From the NCBI GenBank assembly GCA_030682135.1, contig JAUXQT010000107.1, positions 1 through 64,000 of the forward strand: a stretch of 64,000 nt of DNA, written 5' to 3'. Every line of letters starts with the position of its first letter. Position 1 is the first letter of the stretch. This DNA comes from Nitrospirota bacterium (GTDB taxonomy: Bacteria > Nitrospirota > Nitrospiria > Nitrospirales > Nitrospiraceae). Below, in pieces: positions 5,919 through 14,370 of the stretch. The notes below the pieces were generated by a model. That model did not search any database. It saw only the letters and a program-made list of their open reading frames with translations, and was not told the origin of the DNA. A program made the translations under genes and the position numbers.

Positions 5919-6461
5919 ATGAACAACCCGCTCCAAGCCAAAACAAAATCTATCGGCATCACAGACTCACCTGAGCTGATCGACCTTGAGAAGCCTGAAC
6001 AGGGACTTGAGCTCCACCTCGGCTCGAACGTGTTTCGAAACACGAACGGCGTCATCAAACTCCAAGGCAAGGAGCAGGTGGTGCTGGAGCTGCAGCCCGA
6101 TCCCTTCACTCTGCTCCTGACCATGGACTTCTACGATGACCAGGGGACTCGAATCGGTCACATCCGACGGAATACCTTGTCGGCCCATAGCGCAGCCCGC
6201 TTCACCGTTACCGTAAAGGTCGGCGACGAGACCGCCCTGGACAGCCCCCCTTCAGTCACCGTCACAGACCGGACGCCTGAACGCACAGTGTTCGAGGCCT
6301 GCCTCATCCAAAAAAGAAAGATCCGCATTACCGTGGGTCACTTCAATGCCCATACCGGCGAATTAGTGACCGTCAGCCCGCACTACTGCCGCATCGGCGC
6401 CGGCCTCACCTTATTTGGCAATGTCGCGGAAAGCCGTGGCGGCGCAGCGACAATCGGATAG
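5919..6461 (+). CDS. Hypothetical protein
   Basis: A 180-residue protein taken from ATG 5919 (MNNPLQAKTKSIGIT); GGTGG precedes it closely. A longer frame opens at 5844, but its extra 25 residues look non-coding. No family was recognised. The sequence has no signal peptide or membrane segment and alternates hydrophobic and polar residues as in beta-rich proteins (QVVLELQPDPFTLLLTMDFY). Two of its three cysteines lie in the C-terminal half (FEACLI, HYCRIG). It stands alone between tRNA-Glu and the DUF6941-like gene. Confidence 0.5.
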   Translation: MNNPLQAKTKSIGITDSPELIDLEKPEQGLELHLGSNVFRNTNGVIKLQGKEQVVLELQPDPFTLLLTMDFYDDQGTRIGHIRRNTLSAHSAARFTVTVKVGDETALDSPPSVTVTDRTPERTVFEACLIQKRKIRITVGHFNAHTGELVTVSPHYCRIGAGLTLFGNVAESRGGAATIG

Positions 6462-6601
6462 TCCATTCCCCGAACACGACAGCCGCGACTCACACGTTAT
6501 CGCCCCCATCGATCAAGAACTGGACCACCCACACCACCTTCATCGCGTGATGAAACAGACATCCTTTTTGACAAGCGGAAAAACTTCCGTACAATCAAGA
6601 C

Positions 6602-7015
6602 ATGTCGGATATCATGAAACCGAGCGTGCAAGCCTTTCTGGTCTGCGATCAGGTCATTGAGGACAGCGTCACCAGAAAAAAGAGCCTCATCGGCCTCTTC
6701 ACCCACCTTCAGGCGGTGAGTTTTCCATTCCAACATTCACAAATGGGGCTGTATTTCTGCCTCACCGACGCCGAAGGGACCTATCACTTCGACATCGATT
6801 TGATTTACCTCAATAACGAACAACTCGTCTGCCGGGCAGCCCTCCCGAATATCGTGATCGCTGGCCGCCTTCAAATTTCAGACTTTGGAATCAATATTCC
6901 ATCCCTGGTCTTCCCTGCCCCTGGGCGTTATGAATTTCGCCTACGTATGGAAGGGCACCTCATCGCACAGAAAGACTTCAGTGTGATGCAGATGCCCTCT
7001 CACCAAACCGCATAG
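6602..7015 (+). CDS. DUF6941-like conserved protein
   Basis: A 137-residue protein beginning MSDIMKPSVQAFLVCDQVIEDSVTRKKSLIGLF. The opening pattern (F-L-x-C-D-x-V, then a short polar stretch and KxSLIGIF) is shared by DUF6941-type proteins, whose function is unknown. The rest reads as a compact beta-sandwich (YHFDIDLIYL, GRYEFRLRMEG). No signal peptide is present. It lies 125 nt upstream of glnS on the same strand; the gap may hold a glnS promoter. The family name is from memory of the motif and should be treated as likely. Confidence 0.55.
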   Translation: MSDIMKPSVQAFLVCDQVIEDSVTRKKSLIGLFTHLQAVSFPFQHSQMGLYFCLTDAEGTYHFDIDLIYLNNEQLVCRAALPNIVIAGRLQISDFGINIPSLVFPAPGRYEFRLRMEGHLIAQKDFSVMQMPSHQTA

Positions 7016-7140
7016 AGCACTCCCCACCCGCACCCCTTTCTTCCTGTTCGGGCGCGTGAGGCCTTCTCCCCTGTGCCGTTCTTGTGATAGAACAGCCACG
7101 ATGATTTGTGCTCATATCTCCCAGGAGTCAATGACCTCGC

Positions 7141-8835
7141 ATGTCTGATCAGACTGGTGCTTCGAACTTTATTCGCGAGATCGTGACCGCCGACCTCGCT
7201 GCCGGCAAACATGGCAACCGAGTGGTTACGCGTTTCCCACCTGAGCCGAACGGCTATCTCCATATCGGCCATGCGAAATCTATCTGTCTGAACTTCGGCT
7301 TAGCACAGGATACCCCGGACGGCGTCTGCCACCTGCGATTCGACGATACCAACCCGACCACCGAAGACCCTGAGTATGTCCAGGCCATTCAGGACGACGT
7401 CCGATGGCTGGGGTTCGACTGGCACGAGAAAATGTTTTTCGCCTCAGATTACTTCGAGCGACTCTACGAATTTGCCGTGAAACTGATCCAGAAAAACCTC
7501 GCATATGTCGACACGTTGACGGCTGAAGACATGCGTGGCTATCGCGGCACACTCACAGAGCCTGGCAAAAATAGCCCTTCTCGCACCCGCGCCGCCGAGG
7601 AAAACCTTGACCTCTTTCGACGTATGCGAGCAGGAGAATTCGCCGACGGAACCCATACCCTCCGAGCCAAAATCGACATGGCCTCGCCCAATATCAACCT
7701 GCGCGACCCGGTCCTCTATCGCATCAGACATGCGACGCATTATCGAACCGGAAGCGCCTGGTGCCTGTACCCGGCCTACGACTATGCACATCCCCTCTCG
7801 GACGCACTTGAAGGAATCACGCACTCCATCTGCACCTTGGAGTTCGAAGATCACCGGCCCCTCTACAATTGGGTCGTCGAACAGGCTGAGGCGCCGTGCC
7901 GGCCACAGCAGATCGAGTTTGCCCGTTTGAACTTGACCTATACCGTCATGAGTAAACGGAAGCTGCTTGAGTTGGTCAGCAAGAAACTCGTGACCGGATG
8001 GGACGATCCACGATTGCCGACGATTAAAGGCCTCCGTCGCCGCGGCTATACACCGGAAGCGATTCGGGCATTCTGTGACCATATCGGCGTCGCCAAGCGC
8101 GAAGCCACCGTCGAGATGCAGCTACTCGAACACTTCGTTCGCGAAGACCTGAATAGACGCTCGCCGAGAGTCATGGCGGTCTTGCGGCCGCTTAAGATCA
8201 TCCTCGACAACTATCCCAAGGACCAGGCCGAAGAGCTGGAGGCCATCAATAATCCGGAAGATCCCGCAGCAGGAACGAGAAGGGTTCCCTTTTCACGCGT
8301 CCTCTATATTGAGCAGGACGATTTCCGTGAAGATCCGCCCAAGCAATTTTTCCGGCTCGCGCCAGGACGCGAAGTACGGCTCCGCTACGCCTACATCATC
8401 AAATGCGTCGGGGTGACGAAAGATCCGCAGACCGGCGAGATCACTGAACTCCATTGCACCTACGACCCCGCCACCATGAGCGGCGCCTCCCAGGAACAGC
8501 GTAAAGTCAAAGCTACCATCCATTGGGTCTCCGCAGACCATGCCGTGAAAGCCGAAGTCCGTCTCTATAATTCTTTGTTAGTGACCGACCTGGCAAAAGT
8601 GCCGCCAGATCATGATTGGACGACCTATCTGAACCCCGCTTCATTGGAGCGAATCACAAACTGCCTCGTCGAACCTAGCTTGCAACAGACAACACCGGGC
8701 ACTCGATACCAATTCGAGCGTCTTGGTTACTTCTGTACCGACCTAGATTCAACGGCTGATGCACCGGTCTTTAATCGCACGGTGTCGCTGAAAGATGCCT
8801 GGGCCAAGATCGAAAAGGCGCAACCTTCCCGGTAA
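7141..8835 (+). CDS. glnS: Glutaminyl-tRNA synthetase
   Basis: A 564-residue class I synthetase that charges tRNA-Gln with glutamine. The HIGH motif is at 41-44 within [20 protein letters not shown], and the second signature is VMSKRKL at about 269-275. Fold segments [14 protein letters not shown] and [20 protein letters not shown] are typical of GlnRS and distinguish it from GluRS. The C-terminal half has the two beta-barrel anticodon-binding domains. Length matches the bacterial enzyme (about 555). Presence of GlnRS means the cell need not make Gln-tRNA only by transamidation. Two tRNA-Gln genes lie 2 kb downstream and gltX follows them, an unusual grouping of Glu/Gln decoding genes. Confidence 0.97.
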   Translation: MSDQTGASNFIREIVTADLAAGKHGNRVVTRFPPEPNGYLHIGHAKSICLNFGLAQDTPDGVCHLRFDDTNPTTEDPEYVQAIQDDVRWLGFDWHEKMFFASDYFERLYEFAVKLIQKNLAYVDTLTAEDMRGYRGTLTEPGKNSPSRTRAAEENLDLFRRMRAGEFADGTHTLRAKIDMASPNINLRDPVLYRIRHATHYRTGSAWCLYPAYDYAHPLSDALEGITHSICTLEFEDHRPLYNWVVEQAEAPCRPQQIEFARLNLTYTVMSKRKLLELVSKKLVTGWDDPRLPTIKGLRRRGYTPEAIRAFCDHIGVAKREATVEMQLLEHFVREDLNRRSPRVMAVLRPLKIILDNYPKDQAEELEAINNPEDPAAGTRRVPFSRVLYIEQDDFREDPPKQFFRLAPGREVRLRYAYIIKCVGVTKDPQTGEITELHCTYDPATMSGASQEQRKVKATIHWVSADHAVKAEVRLYNSLLVTDLAKVPPDHDWTTYLNPASLERITNCLVEPSLQQTTPGTRYQFERLGYFCTDLDSTADAPVFNRTVSLKDAWAKIEKAQPSR

Positions 8836-8988
8836 CAAGCAAGAAGTCCCCCTTCGTGTGAGTCCTCTCTCCGACCATCTGCCATCACATTTCCATGATT
8901 TGCTTTACCACGGGTCTGGGCTTGCTACACTAGCCAGAGTCCATCCTCGCATCCGCAATGAGAAACCACAGACCGGAAGGAGGCCCGC

Positions 8989-9324
8989 ATGATTGAGTGC
9001 CGCGAATATCCACGAGTCCCCGTCGACATGCAGGTCTTCTTCTCCAGCACGAACAAGACAGAAATCCGAGAAGGCACGATGTTCGATCTATCTGCCAGAG
9101 GATGCGCCGTCACCAGCATGTCGTCGGTTCAGCGCGGAATAGCCGTGCGAATCCTCATCAGAGCCACCGATCTAGGCTCACCGATCACGATCGAGTCCGC
9201 CGCAGTGCGTTGGAGTGAAGGCGGAGAGTTTGGCGTCGAATTTCTCGGCCTCTCGGAAATCGATCAGCGCCGCTTGCATCGATTACTGCAAATCACCACC
9301 CCGCCCCAGATCCAGCCGAATTAA
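8989..9324 (+). CDS. PilZ-domain protein
   Basis: A 111-residue single-domain protein with the two c-di-GMP-binding signatures of PilZ: RxxxR in REYPR (5-9) and DxSxxG in DLSARG (33-38). A GVEFLGLSEID strand near the C terminus completes the barrel. Proteins of this kind bind cyclic di-GMP and adjust motility, exopolysaccharide or transcription through partners. AAGGAGG lies directly before the ATG at 8989. No diguanylate cyclase or effector gene is next to it, so the process it controls is unknown. Confidence 0.85.
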   Translation: MIECREYPRVPVDMQVFFSSTNKTEIREGTMFDLSARGCAVTSMSSVQRGIAVRILIRATDLGSPITIESAAVRWSEGGEFGVEFLGLSEIDQRRLHRLLQITTPPQIQPN

Positions 9325-9366
9325 CCGCTGGCCGATTCTCAGATTCGGCATGATATACTGCCGGAT

Positions 9367-9561
9367 ATGACCTGCCCCCTCTGTCACCAACCCACCACGT
9401 GGGAAGGCAATACCTGGCGCCCCTTCTGCTCTGAACGATGCCAATTGACCGACCTCGGCGCCTGGGCAACCGACCGCTATCGCATACCAGGTCCCGACCT
9501 CACAATGGACAGCTCGCTGCCCGACTCGTTGGAAGAAGACAAGGACCTCGAAACACCGTAA
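9367..9561 (+). CDS. yacG: DNA gyrase inhibitor YacG-type zinc protein
   Basis: A 64-residue protein with the four zinc-binding cysteines of YacG: CPLC (C3, C6) and CSERC (C21, C25), followed by [16 protein letters not shown], the conserved helix and tail. In E. coli YacG binds GyrB and blocks gyrase from DNA. The acidic C terminus ([10 protein letters not shown]) is also typical. It follows the PilZ gene by 42 nt on the same strand and may be co-transcribed with it. Confidence 0.9.
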   Translation: MTCPLCHQPTTWEGNTWRPFCSERCQLTDLGAWATDRYRIPGPDLTMDSSLPDSLEEDKDLETP

Positions 9562-9757
9562 AACCGTGGCCGGGCCATAGTCCCGCGAAAAGTCGCTCCT
9601 CTTCCCGCAGCACCCATTCGGCAATCCCACCCCGATAGCTTCACTGACTGCGAGACACTGATTAAGGCCGCGCTCGTTCACCCATGCATAGTTGGCAAGC
9701 CCACGGTATCTTGCTATGTTCGCGATCGAACGAGGCCTCTCACAAGGAGCACAAACT

Positions 9758-10801
9758 ATGTTGCCGACTACAGGCTATGCCGCCTTGACCGCCAAAGCTG
9801 CCCTGCAACCCTTCTCTTTTACGCGACGAGATGTAGGCCCCCATGACGTACTCATCGCAATCACCCATTGCGGCATCTGCCATTCAGACATCCATCAAAC
9901 TCGCGACGAATGGGGCGGCTCGCTTTTCCCGATGGTTCCAGGGCACGAAATTGTCGGCACCATCACACAAGTTGGAAGCGCTGTTGCACGATTCCGTGTG
10001 GGTGAGACAGCTGGCGTCGGTTGTTTTGTAAATTCCTGCCGTACCTGTGGCCCCTGTCGTGAGGGATCGGAGCAATATTGCGAAGCCGGCATGCTCCTCA
10101 CCTATAGCGGCCGCGACAAAGATGGCCAAGTGACGCAAGGAGGCTACTCAACCCAGATCGTCGTAAACGAGAACTACGTGCTGCGGATTCCGGCGACTCT
10201 GTCTCCTGCTGGAGCAGCCCCGCTCTTATGTGCTGGCATTACCACATACTCTCCCCTGCGGCATTGGGGCGTCGGTAAGTATCACAAGCTTGCAGTGGTA
10301 GGATTAGGTGGATTAGGTCATATGGCGGTGAAGATCGGCAAGGCGCTCGGAACCGACGTCACTGTGTTGAGCACCTCTGAACGAAAGCGAAACGATGCCG
10401 CACGGTTAGGCGCGACAGACTTTGCTCGTACATCAGATCCCAATACCTTCACACGGCTACAGCGGCGCTTTGATTTTATCCTTGATACCGTATCTGCCCC
10501 GCACAACTACAACGACTATGTGAACTTGCTCAAGACCGACGGGACCATGATTCTCGTGGGAGCGCCGGATAAACCGACGCCTCTAGAGCCCTTTCCCCTG
10601 ATTCTGCATCGCCGCCGGATCGCCGGATCGGTGATCGGAGGCATCCGAGAAACCCAGGAGATGCTCGATTTCTGTGCCATGCACGGCATCGAATCTGATG
10701 TTGAATTGATTCCGATCCAACAAGTGAACGAAGCCTATGAGCGAGTACTCAAGGGGGATGTCAGATACAGATTCGTGATCGATCTGGCATCGCTGAAATA
10801 G
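9758..10801 (+). CDS. Zinc-dependent alcohol dehydrogenase, cinnamyl-alcohol-dehydrogenase type
   Basis: A 347-residue medium-chain dehydrogenase that would oxidise alcohols or reduce aldehydes with NAD(P)H. Catalytic zinc ligands are C38 (CGICHSD) and H63 (PGHE). The structural zinc site is C94, C97, C100 and C108 (CRTCGPCREGSEQYC). The Rossmann motif is VVGLGGLGHMAV. The GICHSD and GYS(T) motifs place it in the CAD/YahK group, often acting on aldehydes. ATG 9758 follows AAGGAG by 8 nt and is preferred to the frame opening at 9692. The two tRNA-Gln genes follow on the opposite strand. Confidence 0.9.
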   Translation: MLPTTGYAALTAKAALQPFSFTRRDVGPHDVLIAITHCGICHSDIHQTRDEWGGSLFPMVPGHEIVGTITQVGSAVARFRVGETAGVGCFVNSCRTCGPCREGSEQYCEAGMLLTYSGRDKDGQVTQGGYSTQIVVNENYVLRIPATLSPAGAAPLLCAGITTYSPLRHWGVGKYHKLAVVGLGGLGHMAVKIGKALGTDVTVLSTSERKRNDAARLGATDFARTSDPNTFTRLQRRFDFILDTVSAPHNYNDYVNLLKTDGTMILVGAPDKPTPLEPFPLILHRRRIAGSVIGGIRETQEMLDFCAMHGIESDVELIPIQQVNEAYERVLKGDVRYRFVIDLASLK

Positions 10802-10823
10802 ATGTCGAGGTGATCAAAGAAAA

Positions 10824-10897
10824 TGGCTGGGGGACTAGGAATCGAACCTAGGTAGCCGGCTCCAAAGGCCGGCGTCCTACCGCTAGACGATCCCCCA
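10824..10897 (-). tRNA. tRNA-Gln (TTG)
   Basis: A 74-nt cloverleaf with acceptor TGGGGGA/TCCCCCA, anticodon loop CTTTGGA (anticodon TTG), T loop TTCGATT and an encoded CCA. It reads CAA. It lies 53 nt from the second tRNA-Gln, with identical acceptor, D and T arms, so the pair arose by duplication. Confidence 0.95.
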
Positions 10898-10950
10898 GCG
10901 CGGTACGGAACCGAGTCATGGATCTGAAAGTGCGGGGCGGGAAAGATTAT

Positions 10951-11024
10951 TGGCTGGGGGACTAGGAATCGAACCTAGGTAGTCAGATCCAGAAACTGAC
11001 GTCCTACCGCTAGACGATCCCCCA
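10951..11024 (-). tRNA. tRNA-Gln (CTG)
   Basis: A 74-nt cloverleaf with anticodon loop TTCTGGA (anticodon CTG) and encoded CCA. It reads CAG. It matches the neighbouring tRNA-Gln(TTG) everywhere except the anticodon arm, whose last pair next to the loop is a U-U mismatch. It lies directly downstream of gltX on the same strand. Confidence 0.95.
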
Positions 11025-11095
11025 ACCTGCGCTCACAATAATATAAGGCTCTTGGCTTCGTCAAGATCGAGGCTAATTTAGAGGCAGGAACGACC

Positions 11096-12511
11096 TCAGG
11101 CGCGGGATGCCCGGTCGATCCCCTGGCGGAGCCGAAACAACGTCCGGTCTCGTCCCAATACTTCCATCACCTCGAAAAGACCAGGACTGGCCGTACGACC
11201 GGTCAGGGCCACACGAACCGGCTGGGCCAGCTGCCCCATCTTCATCCCCTCCGCTTCGACCAGCTGCTTGAAGGCTTCTTCCCATTGCTGCTTCGAAAAG
11301 GCAGGAAAGGCCTCGAAACGAGCGAGCAATTTACCGAGGACTGGCGCGATGGCCGGGGTTAAAAATTTCTTCGCGGCCTCTTCATCGAATGCCACAGCCT
11401 GCCCGAAATAGGGCCTCACCCACTCGACCATCTCCACTAGCGTTTTCGCCCGTTCCTTTACGAGGATGACGAGTTGCGCGAGCCAACCGGCCGAGACAGC
11501 CTTGGCTTCGGCGGCAAGTCCCGCTGATTCCAAGAGGGGCACCAGCGCCTGAGCGACCTGATCCGGCGGGCTGATCTTGATATATTCCGCGTTGACCCAG
11601 ATGAGTTTCTCGGGATTAAACACCGCTGGGGACGTTTGCACGTTCTTCCAGGCAAACTTCTCGATCAGCTCCTGGCGGGTGAACAGTTCCTGGTCTCCAT
11701 GCGACCAGCCCAAGCGAACGAGATAGTTCACCATGGCATCCGGCAGATAGCCCATGTCTTTATAGGCCATAATCGAGGTGGCCCCATGCCGCTTCGATAG
11801 ACGAGCTTTGTCCGAACCCAGGATCATCGGCAGATGCCCGAACTGGGGGACGGGAAATCCGAGGGCTTGAAAAATCGGCACCTGCCGCGGCGTGTTGGTC
11901 AGATGATCGTCGCCACGTATGACGTGGGTAATGTTCATCAGCGCATCATCGACCACGACTGAAAAATTATACGTCGGATAACCGTTCGACCGGAGGATGA
12001 TCAGATCGTCCTGCACATTGTTATCGAAGACGATCTTGCCCTTGATCAAGTCGTCAACCACCGTCTCACCCTCTAGCGGAGCCTTAAAGCGCAATGCTGC
12101 GTCGCCGGCCAAATTGGCCAAGCCACGGTCGCGGCACCGGCTGTCATATTTCGGTGATAATCCCTTGGCCTCGGCTTCCTTCCGCCGCGCCTCGAGTTCT
12201 TCCGCCTTGCAGGAGCACCAATAGGCCTGCCCCTTCTCAAGCAACTGCATGGCGTAGCTGCGATAGAGGTCGATCCGCTCGGTCTGACGGAACGGGCCCT
12301 CGTCCCAATCGAGCCCCACCCACTTCAACCCCTCAAGAATGGCCTGAATCGACTCATCGGTCGAACGGTCCTGATCCGTGTCTTCGATGCGAAGGACGAA
12401 CACACCCTTCTGCTGGCGGGCAAACAACCAATTGAACAACGCCGTACGAACACCACCGATGTGGAGAAAGCCCGTTGGGCTTGGCGCAAACCTGACTCTG
12501 ACCTGACTCAT
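11096..12511 (-). CDS. gltX: Glutamyl-tRNA synthetase
   Basis: A 471-residue class I synthetase that charges tRNA-Glu. It starts MSQVRVRFAPSPTGFLHIGG with the HIGH-type motif at 17-20; the KMSKS equivalent is KARLSKRHG at about 236-244. Motifs VLRIEDTDQDRS and IRGDDHLTNTPRQ are diagnostic for GluRS. CxC and C ligands of a zinc site may be CSC (AYWCSCKAEE) and the C in YDSRCRDRG. Length is normal. The two tRNA-Gln genes lie just downstream on the same strand, and tRNA-Glu and glnS are within 7 kb. Confidence 0.97.
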   Translation of the reverse strand: MSQVRVRFAPSPTGFLHIGGVRTALFNWLFARQQKGVFVLRIEDTDQDRSTDESIQAILEGLKWVGLDWDEGPFRQTERIDLYRSYAMQLLEKGQAYWCSCKAEELEARRKEAEAKGLSPKYDSRCRDRGLANLAGDAALRFKAPLEGETVVDDLIKGKIVFDNNVQDDLIILRSNGYPTYNFSVVVDDALMNITHVIRGDDHLTNTPRQVPIFQALGFPVPQFGHLPMILGSDKARLSKRHGATSIMAYKDMGYLPDAMVNYLVRLGWSHGDQELFTRQELIEKFAWKNVQTSPAVFNPEKLIWVNAEYIKISPPDQVAQALVPLLESAGLAAEAKAVSAGWLAQLVILVKERAKTLVEMVEWVRPYFGQAVAFDEEAAKKFLTPAIAPVLGKLLARFEAFPAFSKQQWEEAFKQLVEAEGMKMGQLAQPVRVALTGRTASPGLFEVMEVLGRDRTLFRLRQGIDRASRA

Positions 12512-12643
12512 GGGGATGAACCTCTGTCGTAGGATGAACGGCCGGTATCTATAACACGTGAGGAAAAGTGTTGTACAGAATCGTGGGTTATAACCCTTTC
12601 ATCTCTGCTGGCCTTCTGATATGAGAGGGATACGGAGATCGTG

Positions 12644-13348
12644 ATGGCGGAACTCACACAACCGGCGACGGTCCTCTCGATCATGGATCTTACGCCCCAC
12701 GTTCGCCAGCTCATACTCCTCCCGACTGTTCAGCACATCGCCTTTCGACCCGGTCAATGGGTCTCACTTAAATTGCCAGTCGGCGCCAAACCACCGCTGA
12801 ATCGAGCCTACTCGATGGCGGCACCTGGCACTGCATCAGGCGAGCTGACGCTTGTCTTCGACCGCATACCTGGCGGCACGGGCTCCAACTACCTCTACCA
12901 CCTCAAACCTGGCGATCAGACGGAACTCTCGGGCCCCTATGGAAACTTCGCCCTTCCTGTCTCTCTCGATCGGGAAATGATTCTGATCGCCCGTTACACC
13001 GGCCTCGTCCCGATCCGCTGCATGCTGAAACATCTCTATGCACAACGACAGACGGCAGCGATCCTCCTGATCGCCGTCGCTCCGGCGGAGGAAGAACTAC
13101 TCTTTCATCAGGAATTGCTCACGTTGGCCGTCACCCATCCCAGGTTTCGCTACCTACCCCTGGTGGCCGCCGGAGGGGAGCAGCAAGGCGTCGACCTCAC
13201 GCTCTCTATGCTGAGGCCCTTAATTGAAGGGGCCACGAAAGTCACGCCCATGCTATGCGGCACGAAAGGATTTGTGCGGCCCCTGCGAGCCTACTTTGTC
13301 GAGGCAGGTTATGACCGGAAGGATGTGAAAATGGAAACCTACGATTAG
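12644..13348 (+). CDS. Ferredoxin-NAD(P) reductase-type FAD protein
   Basis: A 234-residue protein with an FNR-like FAD-binding barrel: RAYSMA (54-59), and GGTGSNYLYHLKPGDQTELS containing the second flavin segment. The NAD(P) domain follows. The expected AGGTGIAP turn reads ARYTGLVPIR (116-125), so the glycine pair is replaced by Arg-Tyr, which may change nucleotide affinity. The C terminus has the usual CG-type motif MLCGTKGFV. It would move electrons between a pyridine nucleotide and an iron-sulfur protein. Its stop codon overlaps the stop of the convergent ferredoxin gene by 4 nt, and that ferredoxin is the obvious partner. ATG 12644 follows GGAG; a GTG three bases earlier is also possible. 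Confidence 0.8.
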   Translation: MAELTQPATVLSIMDLTPHVRQLILLPTVQHIAFRPGQWVSLKLPVGAKPPLNRAYSMAAPGTASGELTLVFDRIPGGTGSNYLYHLKPGDQTELSGPYGNFALPVSLDREMILIARYTGLVPIRCMLKHLYAQRQTAAILLIAVAPAEEELLFHQELLTLAVTHPRFRYLPLVAAGGEQQGVDLTLSMLRPLIEGATKVTPMLCGTKGFVRPLRAYFVEAGYDRKDVKMETYD

Positions 13349-13761
13349 TGCCCTTCCCGCACGAGGTTCTTGTTCACGGACGGGATTTCGACCACAATGT
13401 CCTTCGTCCCATTCGGCACACATTGGCAACCGAGTCGGGACTGCAACGTCGTAACCGGCGCTTGCTCCAACTCATCGAACTCATCGTCCGTCCCTTCACT
13501 GCAGCTCTCAAGCCCCTGTTTCACGATGACGTGACAGGTCGAGCAGGCGCAGACCCCCCCACAGACATGTTCCAACGCAACCCCACTGCCCATCGCCACG
13601 TCCAGGAGACTCCCTGGAAGCCCGGTCGGACCATAGGGAATTTTAGCTGGATCGACCTCAACCTTCGTCACCACACCATCAGGGGCAATAAAGGTGACGG
13701 TGTAGGCTCGCTGAGGTAGCTCATACTCAGCCTTTTCAATATAGGGATTGGTCCCGCCCAT
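13345..13761 (-). CDS. fdx: [2Fe-2S] ferredoxin of the ISC type
   Basis: A 138-residue ferredoxin with cluster ligands C67, C73, C76 (CGGVCACSTC) and C112 (RLGCQC), the adrenodoxin/Fdx pattern used to feed electrons to IscS/IscU in cluster assembly. It has about 15 more N-terminal residues than E. coli Fdx. Extra cysteines C71 and C87 are present. It is divergent from iscR across a 135-nt gap holding the likely Isc operators, so both sides may share control. It is convergent with the reductase gene, with a 4-nt overlap of stop codons (TTAG). Confidence 0.92.
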   Translation of the reverse strand: MGGTNPYIEKAEYELPQRAYTVTFIAPDGVVTKVEVDPAKIPYGPTGLPGSLLDVAMGSGVALEHVCGGVCACSTCHVIVKQGLESCSEGTDDEFDELEQAPVTTLQSRLGCQCVPNGTKDIVVEIPSVNKNLVREGH

Positions 13762-13805
13762 ATGCTCGTTCCTTTCTCAGCCCAATTCAGCTTCATGTTC
13801 CGCTG

Positions 13806-13835
13806 TTGACAGCTCTGAAACCTGCATGCTACTGT
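13806..13835 (+). promoter_or_regulatory. Probable promoter of the isc operon
   Basis: TTGACA (13806-13811), 18 nt, then TACTGT (13830-13835). The predicted start point falls at about 13842, inside the first operator-like repeat. This is the expected geometry for repression by a bound regulator. Confidence 0.45.
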
Positions 13836-13839
13836 TAGT

Positions 13840-13888
13840 CCGACCTTATTGATCGGAGATCATTATAGTCTCCGACCTAGAAGATCGG
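13840..13888 (+). promoter_or_regulatory. Two operator-like repeats upstream of iscR
   Basis: The motif CCGACC-N5-GATCGG occurs at 13840-13856 and again at 13872-13888, 32 bp apart (about three helical turns). Each is an imperfect inverted repeat, as expected for a dimeric Rrf2 regulator. The second copy ends 8 nt before the iscR start. Binding by IscR is inferred from position and autoregulation in other bacteria. Confidence 0.55.
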
Positions 13889-13896
13889 CAATAACA

Positions 13897-14370
13897 ATGT
13901 TGAAGATTTCAAAAAAAGCAGATTATGCCCTTATGGCACTTCAGCACATCGCTGCAGCCCAGTTCGGTGACGTCACGCCTGGGCGCGTGGTGAATACGAA
14001 GGAAATTGCGGAGGAATATAACATCCCCCTCGAGCTCCTGGCCAAAGTACTCCAGACTCTTTCCAAGAATGCCTTGATCGAGAGTCACAATGGTCCCAAA
14101 GGCGGCTACGTCCTGGCCCGTCACGCGCACCAGATTACGATCGCGCAAATTCTGGAAAGCATCGAAGGCCCATTGGGTATCACCGATTGTTCCCATGAAA
14201 AAGATGGCGAGTTCTGCATGCAGCGGGGAAATTGCAACATCCGCACTCCGCTCCTGAAAGTCCAGGACAGCATCGCTCAATTGCTCAACAACATGACCCT
14301 GCATGACATGATGGGTGGCACACCCCTCATTACGATTCAGTCTCCCTCGGCACAAGGAGTCGAACGATGA
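13897..14370 (+). CDS. iscR: Rrf2-family iron-sulfur regulator IscR
   Basis: A 157-residue Rrf2-type regulator. The N-terminal winged helix covers about residues 1-75 ([43 protein letters not shown]). Three cysteines, C98, C107 and C113, can hold a [2Fe-2S] cluster as in IscR; the first spacing (9) is wider than in E. coli (6). With a cluster, IscR usually represses the isc operon and so matches supply to demand. ATG 13897 is chosen because translation begins with the conserved [12 protein letters not shown]; the frame continues open upstream. Two operator-like repeats lie before it. Its stop overlaps the iscS start by 4 nt. Confidence 0.9.
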   Translation: MLKISKKADYALMALQHIAAAQFGDVTPGRVVNTKEIAEEYNIPLELLAKVLQTLSKNALIESHNGPKGGYVLARHAHQITIAQILESIEGPLGITDCSHEKDGEFCMQRGNCNIRTPLLKVQDSIAQLLNNMTLHDMMGGTPLITIQSPSAQGVER

